Origin: Candidatus Alistipes faecavium
Lineage (GTDB): Bacteria; Bacteroidota; Bacteroidia; Bacteroidales; Rikenellaceae
Assembly (NCBI GenBank): GCA_019118605.1
Contig: DWYP01000016.1
Location: forward strand, 1-64,000
Length of the DNA: 64,000 nt
Reading direction: 5' to 3'
Positions 15,147 through 24,630 of the stretch are shown in pieces. How positions within the stretch are numbered: the first letter of the stretch is position 1; the number at the start of each line of letters is the position of its first letter. Below the pieces are notes generated by a model. The model was not told the DNA's origin. It saw only the letters and a list, made by a program, of their open reading frames with translations, and did not search any database. The translations under genes and the position numbers were made by a program.

Positions 15147-16970
15147 ATGAAACATTCACTCAGAAGCGACACAACGACCTCCGGACGCCGTATGGCAGGC
15201 GCCCGAAGCCTCTGGCGCGCAAACGGAATGCGCGAAGAACACTTCGGACGCCCCGTCATCGGAATCGCAAACTCCTTTACGCAGCTCGTGCCCGGACACG
15301 TGCACCTCCATCAGATCGGACAGTACGTCAAACAGCGAATCGAAGCCCTCGGATGCTTCGCCGCCGAGTTCAACACCATCGCCATCGACGACGGAATCGC
15401 CATGGGACACGACGGTATGCTCTATTCGCTCCCCTCGCGGGACATCATCGCCGACAGCGTCGAATACATGGCAAACGCCCACAAGGTCGACGCCCTGGTC
15501 TGCATCTCCAACTGCGACAAGATCACCCCCGGCATGCTGATGGCCGCCATGCGCCTGAACATCCCCACGGTATTCGTCTCCGGAGGCCCGATGGAGGCCG
15601 GGCGCTTCGCAGGGCGCGGACTCGACCTCATCGACGCCATGGTCATGGCCGCCGACGAGCGTTACAGCGACGATGAAATCGCCGAAGTCGAGCGCTGCGC
15701 ATGCCCCGGATGCGGCTCCTGCTCCGGAATGTTCACCGCCAACTCGATGAACTGCCTCACCGAGGCCCTCGGGCTCTCGCTCCCCGGAAACGGCACGATC
15801 GTCGCCACGCACGCAAACCGCCGGCAACTCTTCGAGGACGCCGCGGCGCTGATCGTCCGCAACGCCGAACGGTACTATTTCGAAGGCGACGACCGCGTAC
15901 TGCCCCGCTCGATCGCCTCGAAGGCCGCCTTCGAGAACGCCATGTCGCTCGACATCGCAATGGGAGGGTCGACGAACACCGTCCTGCACCTGCTCGCCGT
16001 GGCACACGAGGCCGGGGTGGACTTCACGATGCAGGACATCGACCGCCTCTCGCGCCGCGTCCCGGTGCTCTGCAAGGTCGCACCGAGCTCTTCCTATCAC
16101 GTCGAGGACGTCAACCGCGCGGGCGGCATCTTCGCCATCCTCGGGGAACTCGACCGCGGGGGGCTGCTCGACACCTCTGTACACCGCGTCGAGGGGCGTT
16201 CGCTCGCCGAGGCCATCGCCGCGTGCGACATCCTCAGCCCCTCGGCCACGGACGCCGCACGCCGCCGCGTCCTGAGCGCCCCCGGAGGCCATTACAGCCG
16301 CGAGATGGGATCCCAGCAGACCTATTACGAGTCGCTCGACACAGACCGCACCAAGGGATGCATCCGCGACATCGCGCACGCCTACTTCCGCGACGGAGGG
16401 CTCGCCGTGCTCACGGGAAACATCGCACGCGCGGGTTGCGTCGTGAAGACCGCGGGCGTCGACGAGAAACTCTTCGTATTCCGCGGCGCGGCGCGCGTCT
16501 ACGAGTCGCAGGAGCAGGCCATGCACGGCATCCTCGGCGACGAGGTGCAGCCCGGGGAGGTCGTGGTCATCCGATACGAGGGCCCCAAGGGCGGCCCCGG
16601 CATGCAGGAGATGCTCTACCCCACGTCGTACCTCAAGTCGAAGCACCTGGACAAGTGCTGCGCGCTGATCACCGACGGGCGCTTCTCGGGGGGAACCTCC
16701 GGACTCTCGATCGGGCACGTCTCGCCCGAAGCCGCGGCAGGGGGCGAAATCGCCGTCGTCCGCACGGGCGACCAGATCGAGATCGACATCCCGAACCGCG
16801 CAATCCGCCTGCTGGTCAGCGACGACGAGATCGCCGCGCGCATGGCCGCGCAGAAGCATTTCCGCCCCGCCGGCCGGGATCGGAAGGTGCCCCTTTCGCT
16901 GCGGGCGTACGCCACGCTGGTAAGCTCCGCAGACCGCGGCGCCGTGCGCATCCTCGACGACGAGGAGTAA
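15147..16970 (+). CDS. ilvD: Dihydroxy-acid dehydratase
   Basis: A 607-residue Fe-S dehydratase catalysing the third step common to Val and Ile synthesis. The Fe-S/Mg-binding features are visible: [10 protein letters not shown] near residue 124, the [25 protein letters not shown] region near residue 190 (split into key Cys residues of [15 protein letters not shown]) and the late [19 protein letters not shown] near residue 510. Length fits the IlvD branch of IlvD/Edd proteins. First structural gene of the ilv operon, under the attenuator upstream; 53 nt separate it from ilvB. Confidence 0.97.
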   Translation: MKHSLRSDTTTSGRRMAGARSLWRANGMREEHFGRPVIGIANSFTQLVPGHVHLHQIGQYVKQRIEALGCFAAEFNTIAIDDGIAMGHDGMLYSLPSRDIIADSVEYMANAHKVDALVCISNCDKITPGMLMAAMRLNIPTVFVSGGPMEAGRFAGRGLDLIDAMVMAADERYSDDEIAEVERCACPGCGSCSGMFTANSMNCLTEALGLSLPGNGTIVATHANRRQLFEDAAALIVRNAERYYFEGDDRVLPRSIASKAAFENAMSLDIAMGGSTNTVLHLLAVAHEAGVDFTMQDIDRLSRRVPVLCKVAPSSSYHVEDVNRAGGIFAILGELDRGGLLDTSVHRVEGRSLAEAIAACDILSPSATDAARRRVLSAPGGHYSREMGSQQTYYESLDTDRTKGCIRDIAHAYFRDGGLAVLTGNIARAGCVVKTAGVDEKLFVFRGAARVYESQEQAMHGILGDEVQPGEVVVIRYEGPKGGPGMQEMLYPTSYLKSKHLDKCCALITDGRFSGGTSGLSIGHVSPEAAAGGEIAVVRTGDQIEIDIPNRAIRLLVSDDEIAARMAAQKHFRPAGRDRKVPLSLRAYATLVSSADRGAVRILDDEE

Positions 16971-17023
16971 TTCCGCAGGAGATGACCGAAACACCCATTC
17001 ACCCCGAATAAACCCACGCTACC

Positions 17024-18751
17024 ATGAATACCTCTTCCTCCGATGCGCGACAGGCCGTCTCCGGGCTCTGCATCTCGGGATCGCAGGCCCTGATCGAATC
17101 GTTCCTGATCGAAGGGGTCGACACCATCTTCGGATACCCCGGAGGCGCCATCATCCCCGTATACGACGCGTTGTACGACTACCGTGACCGGATCCGCCAC
17201 ATCCTCGTGCGGCACGAGCAGGGCGCCGTGCACGCCGCGCAGGGCTTTGCTCGCGTGAGCGGCCGCGTTGGCGTCTGCCTGGTAACCTCCGGGCCCGGCG
17301 CCACGAACACCGTCACGGGGCTCGCCGACGCCCTGATGGACTCCACACCCCTGGTGCTCGTCACCGGACAGGTGGGATCCTCGCTGCTCGGAACGGACGC
17401 CTTCCAGGAGACCAATTTCGTCGGAATCACACAGGCCGTCACGAAGTGGAACTGCCAGGTCAAGCGCACGGAGGATATTCCCGGGGCCATCGCCAAGGCA
17501 TTCTACATCGCACGATCGGGACGTCCCGGGCCGGTGGTCGTCGACATCACGAAGGATGCGCAGTGCGGAACGGCCCCCTTCCATTACGACAAGATCACGG
17601 CCATACGCAGCTACATTCCCACTCCCGAGCCCGACATGGCGTGCATCGAGCAGGCCGCGCAGCGGATCGACCGCGCCACCCATCCGCTGGTGATGGTAGG
17701 TCAGGGCGTGATCCTCGGAAATGCCGAGAAGCAGCTGCACGAATTCCTCGAAAAAAGCGGCATGCCCGTGGCCTCGACCCTGCTGGGACTCTCGGCCGTG
17801 CCCACCGACTCGCCGCAGTATGTCGGCATGCTCGGCATGCACGGAAACTACGGCCCCAACATCCTCAACCGCAGCTGCGAACTCGTCGTCGCCGTGGGAA
17901 TGCGTTTCGACGACCGCGTGACGGGCAGCCCGGTACACTTCGCCGAGAACGCCGAGGTCATCCACCTGGAGATCGACCCCGCGGAGATCGGCAAGATCAT
18001 CCCTGCGGACGTGCCCGTGGCCGGGGACGTGCGCGAGACGCTCCCGCTGATTACCGAGCGCATCGCCCGCCGCGACCACAGCCGCTGGATCGAGGAGTTC
18101 CGCCAGTGCGCCCGCGTGGAGTACGACGCCGTGATCCGGAAAGCGGTGCATCCCGAAGGCGGGAGGATCCGCATGGGAGAGGCCGTCGACGCCGTGGCCC
18201 GCGCCTACGGGAACGACGCCGTGCTGGTCACCGACGTCGGGCAGCAGCAGATGTTCGCGGCGCGATACTTCGGGTTCCGCCGCACGCGCAGCCTCGTGAC
18301 ATCCGGAGGTCTCGGAACGATGGGGTTCGGGCTCCCGGCGGCCATCGGCGCAAAGCTCGGGGCCCCGGAGCGCGACGTCGTGCTATTCGTCGGCGACGGA
18401 GGACTGCAGATGACCATTCAGGAGCTGGCGACCATCTACCAGTCGAAGGTTCCCGTCAAGATCATCCTGCTGAACAACGCCTTCCTCGGAATGGTACGCC
18501 AGTGGCAGCAGCTCTTCTACCACAGCCGTTACTCCTACACCGAGATGGTCAACCCCGACTTCGGGCTCATAGCCCGCGGAAACGGCCTCGGGTACCGCTG
18601 CGTCGAACAGCGCGGGGAGCTCGCAGAAGCCGTCGCCGAGATGAAAAACGCTCCCGGAGCCTTCCTGCTCGAGGTCCGCGTCGAGAGCGAAGAGAATGTT
18701 TTCCCGATGGTTCCGGCCGGAGCGCCCGTGTCGGAGATCCGATTCGAATAA
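17024..18751 (+). CDS. ilvB: Acetolactate synthase, large catalytic subunit
   Basis: A 575-residue ThDP-dependent enzyme condensing pyruvate with pyruvate or 2-ketobutyrate. The catalytic Glu is in RHEQGAVHAAQGFAR near residue 66, TSGPGATN follows near residue 92, and the ThDP/Mg motif starts at GDGGLQMT near residue 460 with the distal NN about 27 residues on. Its stop codon abuts the start codon of the regulatory subunit (TAAATG), indicating translational coupling. Confidence 0.97.
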   Translation: MNTSSSDARQAVSGLCISGSQALIESFLIEGVDTIFGYPGGAIIPVYDALYDYRDRIRHILVRHEQGAVHAAQGFARVSGRVGVCLVTSGPGATNTVTGLADALMDSTPLVLVTGQVGSSLLGTDAFQETNFVGITQAVTKWNCQVKRTEDIPGAIAKAFYIARSGRPGPVVVDITKDAQCGTAPFHYDKITAIRSYIPTPEPDMACIEQAAQRIDRATHPLVMVGQGVILGNAEKQLHEFLEKSGMPVASTLLGLSAVPTDSPQYVGMLGMHGNYGPNILNRSCELVVAVGMRFDDRVTGSPVHFAENAEVIHLEIDPAEIGKIIPADVPVAGDVRETLPLITERIARRDHSRWIEEFRQCARVEYDAVIRKAVHPEGGRIRMGEAVDAVARAYGNDAVLVTDVGQQQMFAARYFGFRRTRSLVTSGGLGTMGFGLPAAIGAKLGAPERDVVLFVGDGGLQMTIQELATIYQSKVPVKIILLNNAFLGMVRQWQQLFYHSRYSYTEMVNPDFGLIARGNGLGYRCVEQRGELAEAVAEMKNAPGAFLLEVRVESEENVFPMVPAGAPVSEIRFE

Positions 18752-19345
18752 ATGCCCGAAACCATGGAACAGGAGTATATCATCACCGTATTTTCCGAGA
18801 ACAAGGTGGGTCTGCTGAGCCAGATCACCACGGTCTTCACCTGCCGAAGCGTCAACATCGAAAGCCTCACCACCTCGGAATCGGCCATACACGGCATCCA
18901 CAAGTTCACGATCGTCGTGCACACCTCCCCCGAGCGGGTCGACCAGCTCGTGCGTCAGGTGGAGAAGAAGGTCGACGTCCTGAAGACCTTCGTCTATACG
19001 GCCGACGAGGTCGTGCAGCAGGAGATCGCACTCTACAAGGTCACCCGCAGCCGCAACGTCGAACGGCTCGTCCGCGACCACAACGTCCGCATCCTGGAGA
19101 TCGACGCCGACTACATCGTCGTCGAGAAGACCGGGCACAAGGCCGAAACCCAGGCCCTCTTCCAGCTCCTCCAGCCTTACGGCGTGCAGCAGTTCGTGCG
19201 AAGCGGTACGGTCGCCGTGAGCAAATCGCAGCGCGAACGCCTGAACGAATACCTCGAGGAGTTCGAGATGCGCTACAAACGCGAAAAGGAAAAAGCGAAT
19301 GAACGGACCGATACGGAAAACGACTCGAAGCAACAAGACAATTAA
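18752..19345 (+). CDS. ilvN: Acetolactate synthase, small regulatory subunit
   Basis: A 197-residue regulatory subunit with an N-terminal ACT domain (ITVFSENKVGLLSQITTVF, residues 9-27, then RSVNIESLTTSES) and the C-terminal ALS small-subunit domain. In the family it binds valine for feedback inhibition and activates IlvB. The C-terminal 30 residues form a charged tail. The start codon directly follows the ilvB stop; a second Met (MEQEY, codon 5) is an alternative start. The symbol ilvH would be equally valid. Confidence 0.94.
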   Translation: MPETMEQEYIITVFSENKVGLLSQITTVFTCRSVNIESLTTSESAIHGIHKFTIVVHTSPERVDQLVRQVEKKVDVLKTFVYTADEVVQQEIALYKVTRSRNVERLVRDHNVRILEIDADYIVVEKTGHKAETQALFQLLQPYGVQQFVRSGTVAVSKSQRERLNEYLEEFEMRYKREKEKANERTDTENDSKQQDN

Positions 19346-19367
19346 CCTATAAAAAACATCTATCACT

Positions 19368-20414
19368 ATGGCAAAGATCAATTTCGGCGGGGTCGAAGAG
19401 AATGTCGTCACCCGCGAAGAGTTCCCTCTGAAAAAAGCGCTTGAAGTCCTCAAGGACGAAACCATCGCCGTCATCGGGTACGGCGTGCAGGGCCCCGGGC
19501 AGTCGCTCAACCTCCGCGACAACGGATTCCGCGTGATCGTCGGGCAGCGCAAGGGCTCGAAGAGCTGGGACAAGGCCGTCGCCGACGGCTGGGTGCCGGG
19601 CGAAACGCTCTTCGACATCGAGCAGGCCGCCGAGCGCGGTACGATCATCCAGTACCTGCTCTCCGACGCCGGGCAGATCGCCGTATGGCCCACGATCAAG
19701 AAGCACCTCACACCCGGGAAGGCGCTCTACTTCTCCCACGGATTCGGAATCACCTACAAGGAGCGCACGGGAATCGTGCCCCCGGCCGACGTAGACGTCA
19801 TCCTCATCGCCCCGAAGGGCTCGGGAACCTCCCTGCGCCGCATGTTCCTCCAGGGCCGCGGACTGAATTCGAGCTACGCCGTCTTCCAGGATGCTACGGG
19901 ACACGCCCTCGAGCGCGTCATCGCGCTCGGAATCGGCGTCGGCTCGGGATATCTCTTCGAGACCGACTTCAAGCGCGAGGTATATTCCGACCTCACGGGT
20001 GAGCGCGGCACGCTGATGGGCGCCATCCAGGGAATCTTCGCCGCACAGTACGAGACCCTGCGCCAGAACGGACACACCCCCTCGGAGGCCTTCAACGAGA
20101 CCATCGAGGAGCTCACGCAGTCGCTCATGCCCCTCGTCGCCGAGAACGGAATGGACTGGATGTACGCAAACTGCTCGACCACCGCGCAGCGCGGAGCCCT
20201 CGACTGGTGGAAGCGATTCCGCGACGCCACGAAGCCCGTCTTCGAGGAGCTCTACGAAAGCGTCCGCAGCGGAAACGAGGCCCAGATCTCCATCGACTCC
20301 AACAGCAAGCCCGACTACCGCGAGAAACTCGAGGCCGAGCTCAGGGAGATGCGCGAAAGCGAGATGTGGCAGGCCGGAGCCGTAGTCCGCAAACTCCGCC
20401 CCGAAAACAACTGA
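19368..20414 (+). CDS. ilvC: Ketol-acid reductoisomerase
   Basis: A 348-residue class I (short) KARI that isomerises and reduces acetolactate with NAD(P)H. The Rossmann loop is VIGYGVQGPGQSLNLRDNG near residue 36 and the cofactor-specificity loop QRKGSKSW follows near residue 60. The knotted C-terminal domain has the conserved Glu-rich EETIEELTQSL-type helix near residue 245. The GVQGPG variant (Pro in place of the usual Ser/His region) is as in other Bacteroidota. Only 4 nt separate it from asnB. Confidence 0.96.
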   Translation: MAKINFGGVEENVVTREEFPLKKALEVLKDETIAVIGYGVQGPGQSLNLRDNGFRVIVGQRKGSKSWDKAVADGWVPGETLFDIEQAAERGTIIQYLLSDAGQIAVWPTIKKHLTPGKALYFSHGFGITYKERTGIVPPADVDVILIAPKGSGTSLRRMFLQGRGLNSSYAVFQDATGHALERVIALGIGVGSGYLFETDFKREVYSDLTGERGTLMGAIQGIFAAQYETLRQNGHTPSEAFNETIEELTQSLMPLVAENGMDWMYANCSTTAQRGALDWWKRFRDATKPVFEELYESVRSGNEAQISIDSNSKPDYREKLEAELREMRESEMWQAGAVVRKLRPENN

Positions 20415-20418
20415 CCGT

Positions 20419-22095
20419 ATGTGCGGATTCGTAGGACTATTTGACATCCGGCAGCCGTCGGAGGCGTTGCGTACGCAGGTGTTGAGAATGTCGAAGCAGA
20501 TCCGCCACCGCGGGCCCGACTGGTCGGGAATATACTGCGGCGAGCGGGCCATTCTCTCCCACGAACGCCTCTCGATCGTCGACCCGCAGTCGGGCCGGCA
20601 GCCGCTCTACAGCAGCGACGGAAAACTCGTGCTCGCAGTAAACGGCGAGATATACAACCACCAGGAGATCCGCGACGAACTGGCCGGGGAGTATGACTTC
20701 CAGACCGGTTCGGACTGCGAGGTCATCCTCCCGCTATACCGCAGGATGGGGCTCGCGCTGCTCGAACGCATCAACGGAATCTTCGCCTTCGCGCTCTACG
20801 ACATCGAAAAGGACGAATACCTCATCGCCCGCGACCCGATCGGCGTCATCCCCCTCTATATCGGATGGGACCGCGAGGGGCAGTTCTATGTCGCCTCGGA
20901 GCTCAAGGCCCTCGAGGGGGTCTGCGCCACGATCCAGCCCTTCCAGCCCGGACACTACTGGTCGTCGAAGGAGGGGAAGATGGTACGCTGGTACAAGCGC
21001 GACTGGGAGGAGTACGACAACGTCAAGGACAACGGCGCCGACATCGCCGCCCTGCGCGAAGCCCTCGAGGCATCGGTCAAGCGACAGCTCATGTCCGACG
21101 TCCCTTACGGCGTGCTGCTCTCCGGAGGCCTCGACTCCTCGATCATCTCGGCCGTGGCGAAGAAATACGCCGAACGCCGCATCGAGACCGGAGGCCGCGA
21201 GCAGGCCTGGTGGCCCCAGCTGCACTCCTTCGCCATCGGGCTGGCCGGAGCCCCCGACCTCGCGGCGGCACGAAAGGTCGCCGAGCACATCGGCACCGTG
21301 CACCACGAGATCCACTACACGATCCAGGAGGGCCTCGACGCCCTGCGCGACGTGATCTACTACATCGAGACCTACGACGTGACCACCGTCCGCGCCTCGA
21401 CGCCGATGTACCTGCTCGCGAGGGTCATCAAGTCGATGGGAATCAAGATGGTGCTCTCGGGTGAGGGCGCCGACGAGATCTTCGGAGGATACCTCTACTT
21501 CCACAAGGCCCCCGATGCGCGCGCCTTCCACGAGGAGACCGTGCGCAAGATCGGCCGCCTGCACCTCTACGACTGCCTCCGCGCAAACAAGTCGCTGGCG
21601 GCGTGGGGCGTCGAGGGGCGCGTGCCGTTCCTCGACAAGGAGTTCCTCGACGTGGCCATGCGCATGAACCCCGAGGCCAAGATGGCCGGAAACGGCCGAA
21701 TCGAGAAGTGGGTGCTCCGCAAGGCCTTCGAGGACATGCTCCCCAAGGAGATCGTCTGGCGACAGAAGGAGCAGTTCTCCGACGGCGTGGGGTACGGGTG
21801 GATCGACACCCTGAAGCGCATCACCTCCGAGGCGGTTTCGGACCGCGAGATGGAGCATGCCGCCGAACGCTTCCCGATCAACCCCCCGCAGAACAAGGAG
21901 GAGTACTTCTACCGCTCGATCTTCGAGGAGCACTTCCCCTCGCAGACCGCCGCGCAGTGCGTTCCGTCGATTCCGTCGGTGGCGTGCAGCACCGCCGAGG
22001 CACTGGCATGGGACAAGGCCTTCGCCAATTGCAACGACCCTTCGGGGCGTGCCGTGCTGGGCGTGCACAACACCGACCTCTCGCACGAAATCTGA
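20419..22095 (+). CDS. asnB: Asparagine synthetase B (glutamine-hydrolysing)
   Basis: A 558-residue class II asparagine synthetase. Cys2 of MCGFVGLFD is the glutaminase nucleophile, with RHRGPDWSG near residue 31 and NGEIYNH near residue 75. The synthetase domain has the PP-loop GVLLSGGLDSS near residue 230 and GEGADEIFGGY near residue 350. Length equals E. coli AsnB. It is the last gene of the ilv operon, 4 nt after ilvC, an unusual partner that matches the Asn codons in the operon leader peptide. Confidence 0.96.
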   Translation: MCGFVGLFDIRQPSEALRTQVLRMSKQIRHRGPDWSGIYCGERAILSHERLSIVDPQSGRQPLYSSDGKLVLAVNGEIYNHQEIRDELAGEYDFQTGSDCEVILPLYRRMGLALLERINGIFAFALYDIEKDEYLIARDPIGVIPLYIGWDREGQFYVASELKALEGVCATIQPFQPGHYWSSKEGKMVRWYKRDWEEYDNVKDNGADIAALREALEASVKRQLMSDVPYGVLLSGGLDSSIISAVAKKYAERRIETGGREQAWWPQLHSFAIGLAGAPDLAAARKVAEHIGTVHHEIHYTIQEGLDALRDVIYYIETYDVTTVRASTPMYLLARVIKSMGIKMVLSGEGADEIFGGYLYFHKAPDARAFHEETVRKIGRLHLYDCLRANKSLAAWGVEGRVPFLDKEFLDVAMRMNPEAKMAGNGRIEKWVLRKAFEDMLPKEIVWRQKEQFSDGVGYGWIDTLKRITSEAVSDREMEHAAERFPINPPQNKEEYFYRSIFEEHFPSQTAAQCVPSIPSVACSTAEALAWDKAFANCNDPSGRAVLGVHNTDLSHEI

Positions 22096-22154
22096 CCCGG
22101 GAGAGAGGGGGGGGGTCCCGCAGTACCGTAAATTCCCCTCCCCGGAATCCGAAA

Positions 22155-22186
22155 GGGCCGGCAGCTTTGGCTGTCGGCCCTTTTTT
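22155..22186 (+). terminator. Terminator of the ilv-asnB operon
   Basis: GGGCCGGCAGC and GCTGTCGGCCC pair (one G-U) around a TTTG loop, followed by six T. It lies about 60 nt beyond the asnB stop codon. Confidence 0.9.
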
Positions 22187-22297
22187 CCGCCCCTCCGCCC
22201 GCGGCTGCTCCTCCGCTCCGTTCGGTCGCGGAAACCGCCGCCAAAACTTCCCGACGATTATTTCGCCGCTTTCGCAACCCGCTGGCGGATTTTTTAT

Positions 22298-22305
22298 TAT
22301 CTTTG
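22298..22305 (+). promoter_or_regulatory. -7 box of the ROK kinase-manA unit
   Basis: TATCTTTG fits TAnnTTTG and lies 58 nt before the ROK-family start codon. Confidence 0.55.
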
Positions 22306-22363
22306 TTCCGCGAAGCATCCCAATACGTTTCCGACAAAAACAAAAACCTATAAAGCCCTACCT

Positions 22364-23479
22364 ATGTACAGCCATGACAACCGGGTGGTTATCACCCTCG
22401 ATGCCGGTGGTACGAATCTCGTATTCGGCGCCATGCAGGCCAATCAGTTCATTGTGGATCCCATCACCCTGCCGTCGCACGCCGACCAGCTCGACAAGTG
22501 CCTCCAGGCAATGGTCGAGGGTTTCCAGATGGTCATCTCCCGCCTGTCGGTAAAACCCTCGGCCATCAGTTTCGCGTTCCCCGGCCCGGCCGACTACCCC
22601 AACGGCATCATCGGAGGATACCTCCCCAACTTCCCCTCCTTCCGTGAAGGCGTGGCCCTCGGCCCCTTCCTCGAGGCAAAGTTCGGAATCCCGGTATTCA
22701 TCAACAACGACGGAGACCTCTTCGCTTACGGAGAGGCGCTCGGAGGAGCCCTGCCCGACATCAACGCACGCCTCGCGGCGCTCAACAGCCCCAAACGCTA
22801 CAAGAACCTCGTGGGATACACCTTCGGAACAGGGTTCGGAGTCGGCATCGTCATCGACAACCGCCTCAACCGCGGCGACAACTCGTGCGTCGAGACCTTC
22901 TGCCTGCGGCACAAGAAGTTCCCCGAGGTCATCGTCGAGGAGGGCGTGGCCGTGCGCGCCGTGAAGCGCGTCTACGGCGAAGCCTCGGGAAACATGAACC
23001 ACGGTCTCGAGCCCAAGGACATCTGCGAAATCGCTGACGGAAAACGCCCCGGGGATGTCGAGGCCGCCAAGAAGGCCTTCGCCGAGCTCGGAGAGATCGC
23101 CGGTGACGCCATGGCCACGGCCGTGACGCTCGTCGACGGACTGATCGTCATCGGAGGCGGTATCACCGCAGCCCGCAAGTGGATCATGCCGAGCCTGCTG
23201 CGCGAGCTGCGCGCGAAGATCCACACCCTCGGCGGCGAGGAGCTCAACCGCGTGCAGATGAAGGTCTACGACCTGGACGACGAGGAGGAGTTCCGCGAAT
23301 TCGCTAAGGGCGCGCAGCGCCCGCTGAAGGTCTACGGTACGGATCGCTACGTGGTCTACGACCCGCAGAAGCGGATCGGCGTCACGATCTCGAAGCTCGG
23401 GGCCAGCCGCGCCATCTCGGTGGGAGCCTACGCCTTCGCCCTGAGCCAGCTCGACGCACAGAACCAGAACAACGCCTGA
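22364..23479 (+). CDS. ROK family sugar kinase-like protein
   Basis: A 371-residue ROK-family protein. The phosphate-binding start VVITLDAGGTNLVFGAM (about residue 8) and the GPADYPNGIIGGYLPNFPSF and FINNDGDLFAYGE segments (about 70-130) match the sugar-kinase fold, with GGGITAARKW near residue 265. The usual ROK zinc motif (CxCGxxGCxE) is not present, and no helix-turn-helix precedes the domain, so it is more likely an enzyme than a repressor. It lies 30 nt upstream of manA, which suggests a hexose substrate such as mannose, fructose or glucose; this is inference. Start chosen at 22364 because the conserved domain begins there. Confidence 0.8.
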   Translation: MYSHDNRVVITLDAGGTNLVFGAMQANQFIVDPITLPSHADQLDKCLQAMVEGFQMVISRLSVKPSAISFAFPGPADYPNGIIGGYLPNFPSFREGVALGPFLEAKFGIPVFINNDGDLFAYGEALGGALPDINARLAALNSPKRYKNLVGYTFGTGFGVGIVIDNRLNRGDNSCVETFCLRHKKFPEVIVEEGVAVRAVKRVYGEASGNMNHGLEPKDICEIADGKRPGDVEAAKKAFAELGEIAGDAMATAVTLVDGLIVIGGGITAARKWIMPSLLRELRAKIHTLGGEELNRVQMKVYDLDDEEEFREFAKGAQRPLKVYGTDRYVVYDPQKRIGVTISKLGASRAISVGAYAFALSQLDAQNQNNA

Positions 23480-23509
23480 TAAATCCACGAACAGCAAAAC
23501 AAACGCGAT

Positions 23510-24475
23510 ATGTACAAGTTCAAACCGATACTCAAATCCCTGATCTGGGGCGGGGAGAAGATCGCCCCCTACAAGCAGATCGAAACCGACCAGCACAACA
23601 TCGGCGAGAGCTGGGAGCTCTCCGGGGTCAAGGACAACGAATCCGTCGTGGCCGAAGGCCCCGAGGCCGGGACGCCGCTGCCCGAGCTGATCGCCCGCCA
23701 CGGCTCGGCGCTCCTCGGGCGTGAGAACTTCGAGCGTTTCGGCACCGAATTCCCGCTGCTGATCAAGTTCATCGACGCGCGGCAGGATCTCTCGATCCAG
23801 GTGCACCCCAACGACGAGCTGGCGTGGGAGCGCCACAAGTCGAAGGGTAAGACCGAGATGTGGTATGTCGTGGCCGCCGACGAGGGGGCCCACCTCCGCT
23901 CGGGATTCGCCAAGGAGGTGACCCCCGAGGAGTATGAGGCCAGCGTCGCCGACAACACCATCACCGACATCCTGACCGACTACAAGATCCAGCCCGGGGA
24001 TGTCTTCTTCCTCCCCGCGGGACGCGTGCACGCCATCGGCGCCGGATCGTTCATCGCCGAGATCCAGCAGACCTCGAACATCACCTACCGCATCTACGAC
24101 TACGGGCGCGTCGGGGCCGACGGGAAACCCCGCGAGCTGCACACCGAGCTGGCAAAGGGCGCCATCGACTACACCGTGCTCCCCGACTACCGCACGCACT
24201 ACCGTCCGGAGTACGACAAGCGCGTGGAGCTGGTTTCCTGCCCCTACTTCACCACCTCGCTCTACGACCTCACACGACAGCAGGGGGTCGACCTCTCGCG
24301 CCTGAACTCCTTCGTGGTGGTCATCTGCCTCGAAGGCAGCGGAACGCTGACCTCCGACGCCGGATCCTCCGTCTCGATCCATCAGGGCGAAACGGTTCTC
24401 GTGCCCGCCTCCACGTGGTCGATGGGGATGATCCCCGACGGCCGCATGAAAGTGCTCACCAGCTGGATCGAATAG
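23510..24475 (+). CDS. manA: Mannose-6-phosphate isomerase, class I
   Basis: A 321-residue cupin-fold zinc isomerase linking fructose-6-P and mannose-6-P. The zinc ligands and active-site region are seen in SIQVHPNDELAWE near residue 97, KTEMWYVV near residue 115 and LPAGRVHAIGAG near residue 167. The length matches the short class I enzymes of Bacteroidota. It follows the ROK gene by 30 nt and ends before a strong terminator. Confidence 0.94.
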   Translation: MYKFKPILKSLIWGGEKIAPYKQIETDQHNIGESWELSGVKDNESVVAEGPEAGTPLPELIARHGSALLGRENFERFGTEFPLLIKFIDARQDLSIQVHPNDELAWERHKSKGKTEMWYVVAADEGAHLRSGFAKEVTPEEYEASVADNTITDILTDYKIQPGDVFFLPAGRVHAIGAGSFIAEIQQTSNITYRIYDYGRVGADGKPRELHTELAKGAIDYTVLPDYRTHYRPEYDKRVELVSCPYFTTSLYDLTRQQGVDLSRLNSFVVVICLEGSGTLTSDAGSSVSIHQGETVLVPASTWSMGMIPDGRMKVLTSWIE

Positions 24476-24506
24476 TCCCCGCGGACCGCAAGGTGCCGAA
24501 TTCCGA

Positions 24507-24543
24507 GACCTGTTTCCCCTGCAAAGGGAAACAGGTCTTTTTT
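24507..24543 (+). terminator. Terminator after manA
   Basis: GACCTGTTTCCC and GGGAAACAGGTC form a perfect 12-bp stem with a 7-nt loop, followed by six T. Confidence 0.92.
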
Positions 24544-24554
24544 CGGATGGCCCC

Positions 24555-24586
24555 GTTGCAAATCTCCGTTCTTTTCGCTATCTTTG
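24555..24586 (+). promoter_or_regulatory. Promoter of the NahK-like kinase/nagB gene cluster
   Basis: GTTG (24555-24558), a 20-nt spacer and TATCTTTG (24579-24586) fit the Bacteroidota promoter with one mismatch in the -33 box. The start codon is 44 nt downstream. Confidence 0.65.
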
Positions 24587-24630
24587 AAGTTGCAACATGC
24601 ATCAACCTCTAAAACGAAACGACCTACGAC

